This document shows, one piece after another, positions 5,339-12,683 of a DNA stretch of 20,232 nucleotides. Both the position numbers and the translations under genes were made by a program. A model generated the notes under the pieces. That model worked only from the letters and a program-made list of their open reading frames with translations, made no database searches and was not told the origin of the DNA. Position 1 is the stretch's first letter. Each line of letters starts with the position of its first letter. Source of the stretch: a virus; IMG/VR virus record IMGVR_UViG_3300042509_001520, positions 1-20,232 of that record. The stretch is one strand, 5' to 3'.

Positions 5339-6120
5339 TGTCGCGCCCGGCGATGATCGTGCAGACGGTGGGCTTAGACGAAATAGTCGTCGGGCACCGC
5401 CTGCGGGCTGGCGTGAACCAAGAGGCCGTCAGCCGTCTCGTGGACAGCATAGAGCGCGTTGGCCTGCGGACGCCGATCAGCGTTCGGCACGTCGATGAGT
5501 GGACTGACCCCGAGACGGGCGAGCAGATCAGCGGCGCGCTTGAACTGGTAGCCGGTCGGCATCGGCTAGAGGCATTGCGGCGCATGGGGGCGACGTCCGC
5601 CCCCGTGGTCATGGTGCAGGACGAGACGGAGGCCCGCCTTTGGGAGATTTCCGAAAACCTGCACCGGGCCGAACTGTCGCCGGTCGAGCGCGCCGAACAC
5701 ATTGATGAGTGGCGCAGGCTGACGGTGGAGAAGGTGCGGAATGTTTCCGCACCTTTGCCCGGCGGCGAACAGCCAAAAGACCGTGGACATCGAAAGACTG
5801 CGGAAACTCTTGGCGTTCACGAGAAAACCGTTCGGAACGCCGAGAAGATCGCCGCTCTCCCCAAAGACGTCCGAGACACCGCGCGCACCGAGGGCTGGAC
5901 CCAAGATCGACTGCTTCGCGAGGCCGCCCCGACGCGCGTAGAGCCGGCGCGTCCGGTCAAGCCGGCGCCCGCCATCCTCAACGACTTTGAAACCGAGGAA
6001 GCGTGGCGCGGCGCAATGAACCGCGTGTGGAACCGCGGCTCCGCTGAATGGCGCGAGCGGTGGCTTGACGGGGCCGAGCGATCGGTCTTCGACACTACGG
6101 GTGCGGGGGGTGCCGTCTGA
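5338..6120 (+). CDS. ParB N-terminal-domain protein
   Basis: The 260-aa product has a ParB/Srx N-terminal domain: a VVGHRLRAGVNQEAVSRLVD segment, then SIERVGLRTPISVR, the nucleotide-binding GRHRLEA motif (residues 73-79), and the ENLHRAELSPVERAEHI block (about residues 107-122). A ParB-type HTH follows near residues 150-175 (AETLGVHEKTVRNAEKI). The C-terminal part is proline-rich with a helical end. Canonical ParB proteins are CTPases that slide on DNA from parS; phage relatives also serve as transcription or replication factors. No parA partner is present in the window, so segregation is uncertain. ATG 5338 overlaps the preceding stop, and its own stop overlaps the next ATG, both as TGATG. 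Confidence 0.88.
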   Translation: MSRPAMIVQTVGLDEIVVGHRLRAGVNQEAVSRLVDSIERVGLRTPISVRHVDEWTDPETGEQISGALELVAGRHRLEALRRMGATSAPVVMVQDETEARLWEISENLHRAELSPVERAEHIDEWRRLTVEKVRNVSAPLPGGEQPKDRGHRKTAETLGVHEKTVRNAEKIAALPKDVRDTARTEGWTQDRLLREAAPTRVEPARPVKPAPAILNDFETEEAWRGAMNRVWNRGSAEWRERWLDGAERSVFDTTGAGGAV

Positions 6121-6533
6121 TGGCACACCCACCCGGAAGCATCGTATTCGGCCGGCCGTGGTCGGATGAAGAAGACCGCATCCTCACCCGCATGAGCCTT
6201 GACGGAGCGCGGGACGTCGAGATTTCAAGCCGGCTCGATCGGTCTGCCGCGTCGGTCTACCGACGGAGAAACCGCCTCGGTTTGACGGTGGACAGTGGCC
6301 GCGCCAACATCATGCGAACGAAGGCCGCCAGCGAGGCGCGCAGGCGCAGGATCGAAGGCCCGGACGCCGTGTTGCGCGAAATCACGGCCCTAGTTCGCGT
6401 TATGGACATCGCCGAACACTACGCCGGGCAGCGTTACGACGACTGCCCGCGCGCTCGTCGCGCCGGCCATAACCAGAGGCCCAAGCGCACGCCAGACGTC
6501 GTGTCGGTCGCTTCAAGCGCGATGGCGTGGTGA
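6120..6533 (+). CDS. SANT/Myb-like HTH protein
   Basis: The 137-aa product has a Trp-led HTH near its N-terminus: RPWSDEEDRILTRMSLDGAR followed by DVEISSRLDRSAASVYRRRNRLGL. The PWSDEED opening and the R-x-x-x-S-V-x-x-R-x-x-x-L-G-L recognition helix are typical of the small SANT/GcrA-like proteins found in alphaproteobacteria and their phages. The C-terminal half is basic (RARRAGHNQRPKRTP) and probably flexible. It may regulate transcription from GcrA-type or phage promoters; target unknown. The start overlaps the ParB stop as TGATG and its stop overlaps the next gene as GTGA. Confidence 0.72.
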   Translation: MAHPPGSIVFGRPWSDEEDRILTRMSLDGARDVEISSRLDRSAASVYRRRNRLGLTVDSGRANIMRTKAASEARRRRIEGPDAVLREITALVRVMDIAEHYAGQRYDDCPRARRAGHNQRPKRTPDVVSVASSAMAW

Positions 6534-6730
6534 GGATGTTGGAGGACATGGCCCTTGACGTCCGACGGACCATAGCCCTTTGGGTGACCGAGGGCCTGTC
6601 CGTCCCTCAAATGTGTGACGTCCTCGGCGTGGCGCGGCCTGATCTGGACACCAATCAGCTTCGCTACGTCCAGCAGCGGGCGCTTTCCCGGTGGCTGGCG
6701 ATGGGCGCGGCGGACATGGAGGCCGGGTGA
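6530..6730 (+). CDS. Hypothetical helical protein (66 aa)
   Basis: The product contains DVRRTIALWVTEGLSVPQMC and then DVLGVARPDLDTNQLRYVQQRALSRWLAMG: three helices, with an HTH-like middle part. GTG 6530 overlaps the upstream stop as GTGA; GTG 6527 and ATG 6536 are alternatives in the same frame. Its stop overlaps the initiator start as TGATG. No family is recognised; a small DNA-binding partner of replication is possible because of its position. Confidence 0.6.
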   Translation: MRMLEDMALDVRRTIALWVTEGLSVPQMCDVLGVARPDLDTNQLRYVQQRALSRWLAMGAADMEAG

Positions 6731-7626
6731 TGGCTCGCATCCGATCGATACACCCAGGATGGTTCACGGATGAGGCGTGGGTGTCGGTATCGATGCCGGC
6801 GCGCATCCTTGGGATTGGCCTATTGACCGAGAGCGATGATTGCGGCGCCTTTGAGTGGAAGCCGCTGACGCTCAAAATGAGGCTATTCCCCGCCGATAGC
6901 GTAGACGTGCCTGATCTTCTTGCGGAGTTGGAAGGCGCTGGATTGATCAAAAGGTACGAACACGGCGCCCGTCATTACGGGCTTGTTCGGAACTTCATGC
7001 GGTTTCAGCGCCCGAAAAAGCCGAAATCAGTCCACTTCATCCCCGAGGCGTTACGCCATTTTGTCGGCATCGCGCCCGACGATGCGGAACCGAACGTCGA
7101 ACATCGCGACCCAGTTCCGACTTTTTCGGAACCGACGCGAGTTGATGCGCCTGCGGTTCCCCGATCGTCGGAAATCGTCCCGCAGATGGAGGATGGAGGA
7201 TGGAGGATGGAGGGTGAAGATATAGAGGCTGGCGCCTCTATATCTCGAAAGCGAGCGCGCCAGTCGGTTGCGGATGAGCGGTTTTCAGAGTTCTGGGCCG
7301 CGTATCCTCGCAAGGCTGACAAGCGCAAGGCCGAGAAGGCTTGGGGCGCGGCGATCAAGCGAGCCGACCCGGATGTCATCATTCGCGGCGCGGCTGCCTA
7401 CGCCGGGGAGCGGAGCGGAAAAGACCCGGCTTACACCAAACACCCGACAACGTGGCTTAACGCGGATGCGTGGGCCAATGAACCGGAGCCCGATCATGTC
7501 AGGATTACCGATCACGACCCGCACTCCCGTCGCTCAGACCGGCGCGGGGCCGGTGGCATCTTGGCAGCCGTCGCAGACCTTGAAGCGGCTGATCGAAGAC
7601 ATGCCGATTTCGGTGATGGGGTCTGA
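6730..7626 (+). CDS. O-like replication initiator / replisome organiser
   Basis: The 298-aa product matches phage replication proteins. The N-terminal winged-helix domain begins MARIRSIHPGWFTDEAWVSV and continues with a LLTESDDCGAFEW core (about residues 1-110). A variable linker (about 115-180) contains the repeats described separately. The C-terminal domain begins FSEFWAAYPRKADKRKAEKA and ends with the YTKHPTTWLNADAWAN signature typical of these proteins. Such proteins bind the origin through one domain and recruit the helicase loader through the other. The frame opens earlier, but ATG 6730 overlaps the preceding stop as TGATG and begins the conserved sequence. The last 131 bases overlap the next gene. 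Its function as an initiator is inferred from domain layout, the linker repeats and the P-like neighbour. Confidence 0.82.
   Translation: MARIRSIHPGWFTDEAWVSVSMPARILGIGLLTESDDCGAFEWKPLTLKMRLFPADSVDVPDLLAELEGAGLIKRYEHGARHYGLVRNFMRFQRPKKPKSVHFIPEALRHFVGIAPDDAEPNVEHRDPVPTFSEPTRVDAPAVPRSSEIVPQMEDGGWRMEGEDIEAGASISRKRARQSVADERFSEFWAAYPRKADKRKAEKAWGAAIKRADPDVIIRGAAAYAGERSGKDPAYTKHPTTWLNADAWANEPEPDHVRITDHDPHSRRSDRRGAGGILAAVADLEAADRRHADFGDGV
7085..7244 (+). other. Origin-like repeat cluster inside the initiator gene
   Basis: In the linker-coding part of the initiator gene are: CGGAACCGA at 7085-7093 and 7127-7135, with an inverted CGGTTCC at 7154-7160; a 7-base inverted repeat GTTCCGA/TCGGAAC around CTTTT (7114-7132); four exact tandem ATGGAGG units (7186-7213); and a perfect 11-base inverted repeat GATATAGAGGC/GCCTCTATATC with a 4-base loop (7219-7244). 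The last is AT-richer than its surroundings. Lambda-type phages place their origin at this spot in gene O, so this is a good origin candidate by analogy. Confidence 0.5.
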
Positions 7627-8206
7627 CGGCCAGTTCGAGACGCGCAAGGGCTGGATCGCGCCGCGATGGGTGGACCCTCGCGATGCGGCCGAGGCCCGGC
7701 GGTACGTGGTGGCGCTGACGCAGGAACTGGACCGACGGGCCGATGATCCGGTGGTGCGGCGGTGGCTGGCATCGCTGGCGCTGGCGGTCGCGGGGTCCAT
7801 GAACGCCGAGGACGCCAAGGCGAAGTTGCAGGTTATGACGCTGATCTTCGCGAAGCGGTATCCGGCGATCATGTGGACGGACGATCGGCTGGCCGAAGTG
7901 GCGTGCGCCTGTAAATGGTTTCCCAGCGCGGCCGAGCTATCGGCTATCTTGGACGGGCATGTTGATCGGATGGCAGACGAACGCGATCGGGCCGAAAGGG
8001 TGGCGAGCGCCTCGACCGTCGGAACGGATGCGCCTGACACGTCGTCCGGCGATGCCGATGAGCAACGCGCGGCACGGGCGGCAATGGAGCGGGTGCGCGA
8101 GCGGATTAAGCCGCGCGGCCCTTGGGGCGAGGGCCTTCGGTCGTGGGCGGATGTGGCTGAGAACACGATCAAGGCGAAGTGGACGGTTTACGGAGGCGAG
8201 CGGTGA
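7496..8206 (+). CDS. P-like helicase-loader candidate
   Basis: The 236-aa product contains QTLKRLIEDMPISVMGSDGQ, a helical middle part, then WTDDRLAEVACACKWFPSAA and a C-terminal domain with many charged residues. The W(F)PS-A-EL pattern recurs in phage replication proteins encoded after the initiator, which in the lambda P role deliver the replicative helicase. That role is inferred from position and this motif. ATG 7496 has GGAG about nine bases upstream; ATG 7601 and 7616 are shorter alternatives. In the 131-base overlap with the initiator, third-position GC is higher in this frame (my count about 77% against 58%), which supports the long form. Its stop overlaps the resolvase start as GTGA. 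Confidence 0.65.
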   Translation: MSGLPITTRTPVAQTGAGPVASWQPSQTLKRLIEDMPISVMGSDGQFETRKGWIAPRWVDPRDAAEARRYVVALTQELDRRADDPVVRRWLASLALAVAGSMNAEDAKAKLQVMTLIFAKRYPAIMWTDDRLAEVACACKWFPSAAELSAILDGHVDRMADERDRAERVASASTVGTDAPDTSSGDADEQRAARAAMERVRERIKPRGPWGEGLRSWADVAENTIKAKWTVYGGER

Positions 8207-8649
8207 TCCTCGGACTTGACCCCGGACTGCGAACGGGCTGGGCACTGTCAGCCGGCCGGTGCGGGACGCTTGACCTTCGGAGCGAATACGCCGAAGATCA
8301 GGGCAAGGCGGGGGCCTTGTTCGGGCGATGGCTGGCGGATTTGATCGTGGAACACGGCGTCTGGACGGTGGTGATCGAGCGCCCGTTCGGCCGGCACCCC
8401 AGCACTGAGTTTGCCGTCTACCTCGCCCGCCGGGCGCATGAGGTCGCGTGGGTCCACCACGTTCGCCGCCACGAGTTCACGCCGAGCGGCATGAAGAAGC
8501 TGGTCGCGGGCGACGGGCGCGCGGCGAAAGCGGGCGTCATGGCGGCAGTTGAGCGAGCGGGCCGATGGGCGTTCACATCGGACCACGAAGCCGACGCCGC
8601 CGCCCTAGTCCTCGCATTCGAGCGCATGAGCGCGAAGGAGGCCGCGTGA
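8203..8649 (+). CDS. RuvC-like Holliday junction resolvase
   Basis: The 148-aa product has the RuvC/RNase H-fold pattern: ILGLDPGLRTGWAL with catalytic Asp6, then TVVIERPFG with Glu59, a helical segment GMKKLVAGDGRAAKAGVM, and the C-terminal DHEADAAALVLA with Asp127 and Asp131. These acidic residues bind metal ions and cut branched DNA. In phages such enzymes resolve recombination or replication junctions before packaging, and this one would complement the ERF and exonuclease genes. The frame is open upstream to 8179, but GTG 8203 overlaps the previous stop as GTGA, has GGAGG upstream and begins the first beta strand. The length is close to that of compact phage RuvC proteins. Confidence 0.9.
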   Translation: MILGLDPGLRTGWALSAGRCGTLDLRSEYAEDQGKAGALFGRWLADLIVEHGVWTVVIERPFGRHPSTEFAVYLARRAHEVAWVHHVRRHEFTPSGMKKLVAGDGRAAKAGVMAAVERAGRWAFTSDHEADAAALVLAFERMSAKEAA

Positions 8650-9851
8650 TTTACGGATCAGTGTGCAGCGGCATCGAAGCCGCGTCCGTCGCTTGGGAGC
8701 CGCTGGGCTGGACGCCGTCGTTCTTCAGCGAGATTGAGCCGTTCCCGCGCTCGGTTCTCGCGCACCGTTTCCCCGTCGTCCCGTTGCACGGCGACTTCAC
8801 CACGATAGAGGCGGGCGGCTATGAGCCAATTGACCTTCTTGTCGGCGGAACCCCATGCCAGTCGTTCAGCGTCGCCGGCCTCCGAGGCGGCTTGGCAGAC
8901 GACCGCGGCAACCTGGCCCTTGAGTATCTTAGGCTGGCTTCACGCCTCCGGCCCCGATGGCTGGTATGGGAGAACGTGCCCGGCGTCCTGTCGTCAAATG
9001 GAGGACGGGACTTTGGTTCCATTCTCGGGGGCTTGGTTGAACTCGGGTATGGGTTCGCTTACCGAGTGCTTGACGCTCAGTTCTTCGGAGTTCCACAGCG
9101 CCGCCGTCGCGTCTTCGTTGTCGGATGTGCTGGAGACTGGCGACGTGCCGCAGCGGTACTTTTTGAGCGCCACAGCTTGCAGGGGCATCCTGCGCCGCGC
9201 CGAGAAGCGGGGCAAAGAGTTGCCGACAGCCTTACGGTCGGCGCTAACCAATGCAGCGGCTTTCCGGGCGACTTCGTAGAGGCCAGCACCGGCGACATCT
9301 CGCACTGCCTCAACGCAGGCGGGATGGGGCGGCAGGACTACGAGACGGAAACGCTCGTCACCCACACCCTGCGCGGCGACGGGTTTGACGCCAGCGAGGA
9401 CGGGACCGGTCGCGGCACGCCGTTGGTGCCGGTGGCGTTCGGGTGGAACAAAAGCGCTCATCAGACTATGCGCGTTGCGGAAACAACAGACGCCCTTCAA
9501 GCGTCCCCGCAAAGCAACCCAGCGGTCGCGTTCAACATGCACAAAAGCGGAAACAACGCATCAACTTTGGGCGTGTCCGTAGACCGCACGGATTGCTTGC
9601 GGGCTTTTGAGAAAGCCCCCTTCGCGGTGATGCAGCCGGCATCCGCCGTCCGACGCCTCACGCCGACGGAAGCGGAGCGCCTACAGGGGTTCCCCGACGG
9701 GTGGACGGACGTGCCGCACCGAGGCAAGCCCGCCGCTGATGGGCCTCGCTACAAGGCTTTGGGCAACTCAATGGCCGTCCCTTGTATGCGCTGGATCGGG
9801 GATCGCATCGCCGCTGTGGAGGCCATCACCGCAAACAGGAGGGCAGCATGA
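8646..9851 (+). CDS. C5-cytosine DNA methyltransferase (Dcm type)
   Basis: The 401-aa product shows the ordered motifs of 5-methylcytosine enzymes: motif I GSVCSGIEAASVAW (residues 4-17), the catalytic motif IV GGTPCQSF with Cys71, motif VI WENVPG (108-113), motif VIII QRRRRVFVVG (151-160), a long variable target region, and the C-terminal LTPTEAERLQGFPDGW and KALGNSMAVP motifs. It would methylate phage DNA, and no restriction enzyme is nearby, so protection from host restriction is the likely benefit. GTG 8646 overlaps the resolvase stop as GTGA. Codons 8646-8822 and those after 9252 have high GC third positions (about 83-85% by hand count), but 8994-9251 has only about 55%, exactly where another gene lies in a second frame. 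Confidence 0.95.
   Translation: MIYGSVCSGIEAASVAWEPLGWTPSFFSEIEPFPRSVLAHRFPVVPLHGDFTTIEAGGYEPIDLLVGGTPCQSFSVAGLRGGLADDRGNLALEYLRLASRLRPRWLVWENVPGVLSSNGGRDFGSILGGLVELGYGFAYRVLDAQFFGVPQRRRRVFVVGCAGDWRRAAAVLFERHSLQGHPAPRREAGQRVADSLTVGANQCSGFPGDFVEASTGDISHCLNAGGMGRQDYETETLVTHTLRGDGFDASEDGTGRGTPLVPVAFGWNKSAHQTMRVAETTDALQASPQSNPAVAFNMHKSGNNASTLGVSVDRTDCLRAFEKAPFAVMQPASAVRRLTPTEAERLQGFPDGWTDVPHRGKPAADGPRYKALGNSMAVPCMRWIGDRIAAVEAITANRRAA
8821..9279 (+). CDS. Overprinted ORF inside the methyltransferase gene
   Basis: This 152-aa frame lies entirely within the methyltransferase gene, shifted by one base. It starts MSQLTFLSAEPHASRSASPA, has the middle part SGPDGWYGRTCPASCRQMED and FSGAWLNSGMGSLTECLTLS, and ends with LETGDVPQRYFLSATACRGI followed by LRRAEKRGKELP. 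I recall this pattern as a recurrent phage hypothetical protein type ('RYFLS..ACxGILRRAEKRGK'); I cannot confirm it by search here. Third positions of the host frame lose their GC bias across this ORF and recover after it, as expected if both frames are constrained. The ORF begins after catalytic-loop-preceding codons and ends at 9279 (TAG). A start at ATG 8821 has only a weak GGCGG upstream. The alternative is an open frame without product. Confidence 0.55.
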   Translation: MSQLTFLSAEPHASRSASPASEAAWQTTAATWPLSILGWLHASGPDGWYGRTCPASCRQMEDGTLVPFSGAWLNSGMGSLTECLTLSSSEFHSAAVASSLSDVLETGDVPQRYFLSATACRGILRRAEKRGKELPTALRSALTNAAAFRATS

Positions 9852-10354
9852 CCTACCTCTCCGACCGCGAGCGCATCGAACGCGCTCTCCCCGCTCGCCT
9901 TGTCTGGCACGTCGCCATGACGATCAGCGACGCAAGCCGTGACGCGACCGACGACGCAGGCCGTGCGGAACTGGCGTCCATCGTCTCGGGACTGGAGGCG
10001 TCGTTTAACGCGACGCTGGCGGGCCTGTCCGACGCCGACCGCTACAAGCTGGCCCGCCGGCTCTACCGCGTGTGCCAACTCGTGACGTCCGACTTGGAGG
10101 ACCGCCCGGTCGCAACGGCGCTCGTCGCCGCCCGCGAACTGGTGGCGCAGCTGATCACCCTTGACCTTTGGGAAATGGACCCTGCGTTTGATCGGGCATG
10201 GGACCGGCTTGCGGAAGCCGTGTACGGCACCGAGAGCAACGGCGCCCTGCTGGATCAGGTGGACAGATCCGGCACCCGCTACGGGCGCAAGGCCCTACAA
10301 CGGCTACATGCCGAGGGCTACTACCGGCGCGCTGCGGTGGGGGTGGCGGCATGA
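9848..10354 (+). CDS. Hypothetical helical protein (168 aa)
   Basis: The product begins MTYLSDRERIERALPARLVW and appears helical throughout, with many Ala and Arg and two Trp residues in TLDLWEMDPAFDRAWDRLAE. No motif or family is recognised, and there is no membrane segment. ATG 9848 overlaps the methyltransferase stop as ATGA, and an AGGAGGG run just upstream is a good ribosome site. Its stop overlaps the helicase start as ATGA. It sits between one methyltransferase and the helicase-methyltransferase pair, so an accessory role in DNA modification is possible but only by position. Confidence 0.75.
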   Translation: MTYLSDRERIERALPARLVWHVAMTISDASRDATDDAGRAELASIVSGLEASFNATLAGLSDADRYKLARRLYRVCQLVTSDLEDRPVATALVAARELVAQLITLDLWEMDPAFDRAWDRLAEAVYGTESNGALLDQVDRSGTRYGRKALQRLHAEGYYRRAAVGVAA

Positions 10355-11742
10355 CCGACTACCAGTCCTTCCTCGCCGGAAAGGTCGTCGCGGACGTGCC
10401 GACCGGCATGTCGGCCATCCCCGAACTGCCGAGCGTCATGTTCCCGCATCAGCGCGATATCGTGCGATGGGCGCTGCGTCGCGGGCGGGCGGCCGTGTTC
10501 GCCGGCACGGGCCTCGGCAAAACACTGATGGAATTGGCATGGGCGCAGGCCGTGGCGTCGCACACGGGGCGCCCGGTCATCATCTTCGCCCCGCTGGCCG
10601 TCGCCGCGCAGATCATCCGCGAGGCTGATCGGTTCGGCATTCCCGCCCGGCAAGCCGCGACCCATGCCGACGTCGGGCCGGGCGTCAACGTCACGAACTA
10701 CCAGAAGATCGGTCATTTTGATCTGGCTGCGTTCGGCGGCGTGGTGCTGGACGAGAGCAGCATCCTTAAAAACGTGGACGGGCATTATCGCACCCGCCTC
10801 GTGACGGAGTGCGCTGCGATCCCGTTCCGGCTTGCGGCGACCGCCACGCCGGCCCCCAACGACTTCATGGAATTGGGCAACCACGCCGAGTTCTTGGGGG
10901 TCATGTCCTACACGGATATGCTGGCGTGCTTCTTCACGCACGACAGCGGCGAAACGCAGAAGTGGCGCCTCAAAGGCCACGCCGAAGGCCCGTTCTGGCG
11001 ATGGATGTGTTCGTGGTCGGTCATGCTCCGCAAGCCGTCCGATCTGGGATATGACGACGGCGCCTATACGCTTCCGCCGATGCACCAGCATCAACACACG
11101 GTCGCGGTGGACTACGCCCCGAGCGCCGGCACCGGCTTCCTGTTCCCCATGGAGGCGGTGACGATGCAGGAACGTCAGCAGGCCCGGCGCGACACGGTTG
11201 CGGATCGCGTCGCCATGGCCGCGCGCATCACGCCTGCCGACCGCCCGTTCGTGTGGTGGTGTCACCTGAATTCGGAGGGCGAGGCGCTTGCTCGTGCGAT
11301 TCCCGGCGCTGTCGAGGTTCGCGGGTCCGATCCCGAGGATGTGAAAGAGCGCCGGCTAGTCGAATTCAGCGAAGGGCGCATCCGAGTGCTGGTCACGAAG
11401 GCGTCGATCGCCGGATTCGGGATGAACTGGCAGCACTGTGCCGACACCGGCTTTGTCGGCCTCAACGACAGTTTTGAGCAAGTCTATCAGGCCGTGCGCC
11501 GGTTCTGGAGGTTCGGCCAAACGCAGCCGGTCAACGTCCATTTCATCGCGGCCGAAACCGAGGGCGCCGTCGTCGCCAACCTTCGCCGGAAGGAGGCCGA
11601 CGCCGATCGGATGGCTGCTGCCATGGTCGCGCACATGGCCGACCTTTCGTCCGAAACCATCCGCGGCGCCACGCGCGACCGCGCCGACTACAACCCGACG
11701 CAGCCCGTGCGGCTGCCGTCCTTCCTGACGAGGTCAGCATGA
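10351..11742 (+). CDS. SNF2/DEAD-like DNA helicase
   Basis: The 463-aa product is a superfamily 2 ATPase. The Q-like FPHQRDIVRWAL precedes Walker A GTGLGKT (residues 52-58). The DEAD-box equivalent is VVLDESS (residues 131-137), motif III is AATATP (162-167), and the C-terminal half carries the second RecA fold with LVTKASIAGFGMNWQ and motif VI QAVRRFWRFGQ (380-390). The insert PNDFMELGNHAEFLGVM is typical of a phage subfamily. These proteins use ATP to move on or remodel DNA; the exact role in phages is unknown. ATG 10351 overlaps the previous stop as ATGA and the stop overlaps the methyltransferase start as ATGA, which suggests joint expression and perhaps a complex. Confidence 0.92.
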   Translation: MTDYQSFLAGKVVADVPTGMSAIPELPSVMFPHQRDIVRWALRRGRAAVFAGTGLGKTLMELAWAQAVASHTGRPVIIFAPLAVAAQIIREADRFGIPARQAATHADVGPGVNVTNYQKIGHFDLAAFGGVVLDESSILKNVDGHYRTRLVTECAAIPFRLAATATPAPNDFMELGNHAEFLGVMSYTDMLACFFTHDSGETQKWRLKGHAEGPFWRWMCSWSVMLRKPSDLGYDDGAYTLPPMHQHQHTVAVDYAPSAGTGFLFPMEAVTMQERQQARRDTVADRVAMAARITPADRPFVWWCHLNSEGEALARAIPGAVEVRGSDPEDVKERRLVEFSEGRIRVLVTKASIAGFGMNWQHCADTGFVGLNDSFEQVYQAVRRFWRFGQTQPVNVHFIAAETEGAVVANLRRKEADADRMAAAMVAHMADLSSETIRGATRDRADYNPTQPVRLPSFLTRSA

Positions 11743-12683
11743 TCGGAGCAATCGAGCAGGTCATCACGGATGACTATGCGATCTACCAGGGCGACGCCTG
11801 CGAACTCATCCGCGCCGTGCCCACGGACAGCATCCATTTCGGCGTTCACTCCCCGCCGTTTGAGGGGTTGTACAAGTTCTCAAACAGCGAGCGAGATATC
11901 AGCAACAACGAGGGCGCTTCGTTCTGGGCGCACTATGGGTTCCTCATCACGGAACTGTATCGCGTGACCATGCCGGGCCGTTTGCACTCGGTCTACTGTA
12001 TGCAACTTCCGACGAGCAAGATCAGGCATGGGTATATTGGGATGCGGGACTTTCGGGGTGACGTCATCCGCGCCTACGAGGCCGCCGGCTGGATTTTCCA
12101 TTCCGAGGTTTGCATCTGGAAAGACCCGGTTGTCGCTCAGCAGCGCACCAAGTCCATTCGCCTTCTGCACAAGCAGGTCGTAAAGGACAGCACCATCAGC
12201 GCGCAGGGCCTTGCGGACTACATTGTCACGTTTCGCAAGCCGGGCGACAACCCGGAGCCCGTGGCGGGGTGCTTCGATCAGTACGTCGGGCCGGCAACCA
12301 ATGAGCCCGACCGCAGCAAGTACACGTCTCACATGGACGGGCGGAACTGGTACTCGATTGAGGTCTGGCAGCGGTACGCTTCGCCGGTCTGGATGGACAT
12401 CGATCAGACGCGGACCTTGCAGTACCGCAACGCTCGTGACGAGCGCGACGAAGTCCACATTTCGCCGCTGCAACTCGACGTGATTGAGCGCTGCATTGAC
12501 TTGTGGTCGAACCCCGGCGACGTGGTGCTAACGCCGTTCCTCGGCATCGGGTCGGAGGTTTATGGCGCGATTGAAATGGGGCGCAAGGGCATCGGATTCG
12601 AGTTGAAGGACAGCTACTTTCGGCAGGCGGTGAGGAACCTTGCCGAAGCGACGCGGCGCCAAAATGGGTTGTTCGCAACATGA
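11739..12683 (+). CDS. Beta-class DNA amino-methyltransferase (N4-C or N6-A)
   Basis: The 314-aa product carries the catalytic motif IV as SPPF (residues 38-41) near the N-terminus and the AdoMet-binding motif I as TPFLGIGSE (residues 265-273) near the C-terminus. This order is that of beta-class methyltransferases. Between them lies the target region, with FRGDVIRAYEAAGWIFHSEV and WKDPVVAQQRTKSIRLLHKQ blocks. SPPF-type motifs favour N4-cytosine methylation, but N6-adenine cannot be excluded. It follows the helicase with ATGA overlap; this pair recurs in phages. With the Dcm-type enzyme the phage has two methyltransferases and no restriction enzyme, so protection or marking of phage DNA is likely. 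Confidence 0.9.
   Translation: MIGAIEQVITDDYAIYQGDACELIRAVPTDSIHFGVHSPPFEGLYKFSNSERDISNNEGASFWAHYGFLITELYRVTMPGRLHSVYCMQLPTSKIRHGYIGMRDFRGDVIRAYEAAGWIFHSEVCIWKDPVVAQQRTKSIRLLHKQVVKDSTISAQGLADYIVTFRKPGDNPEPVAGCFDQYVGPATNEPDRSKYTSHMDGRNWYSIEVWQRYASPVWMDIDQTRTLQYRNARDERDEVHISPLQLDVIERCIDLWSNPGDVVLTPFLGIGSEVYGAIEMGRKGIGFELKDSYFRQAVRNLAEATRRQNGLFAT

Noticed and set aside
10321-11265. Long minus-strand ORF (314 codons) opposite the helicase
   Set aside because: It is a shadow of the helicase gene in GC-rich DNA; its product is low-complexity in H, R and G, with no motif.
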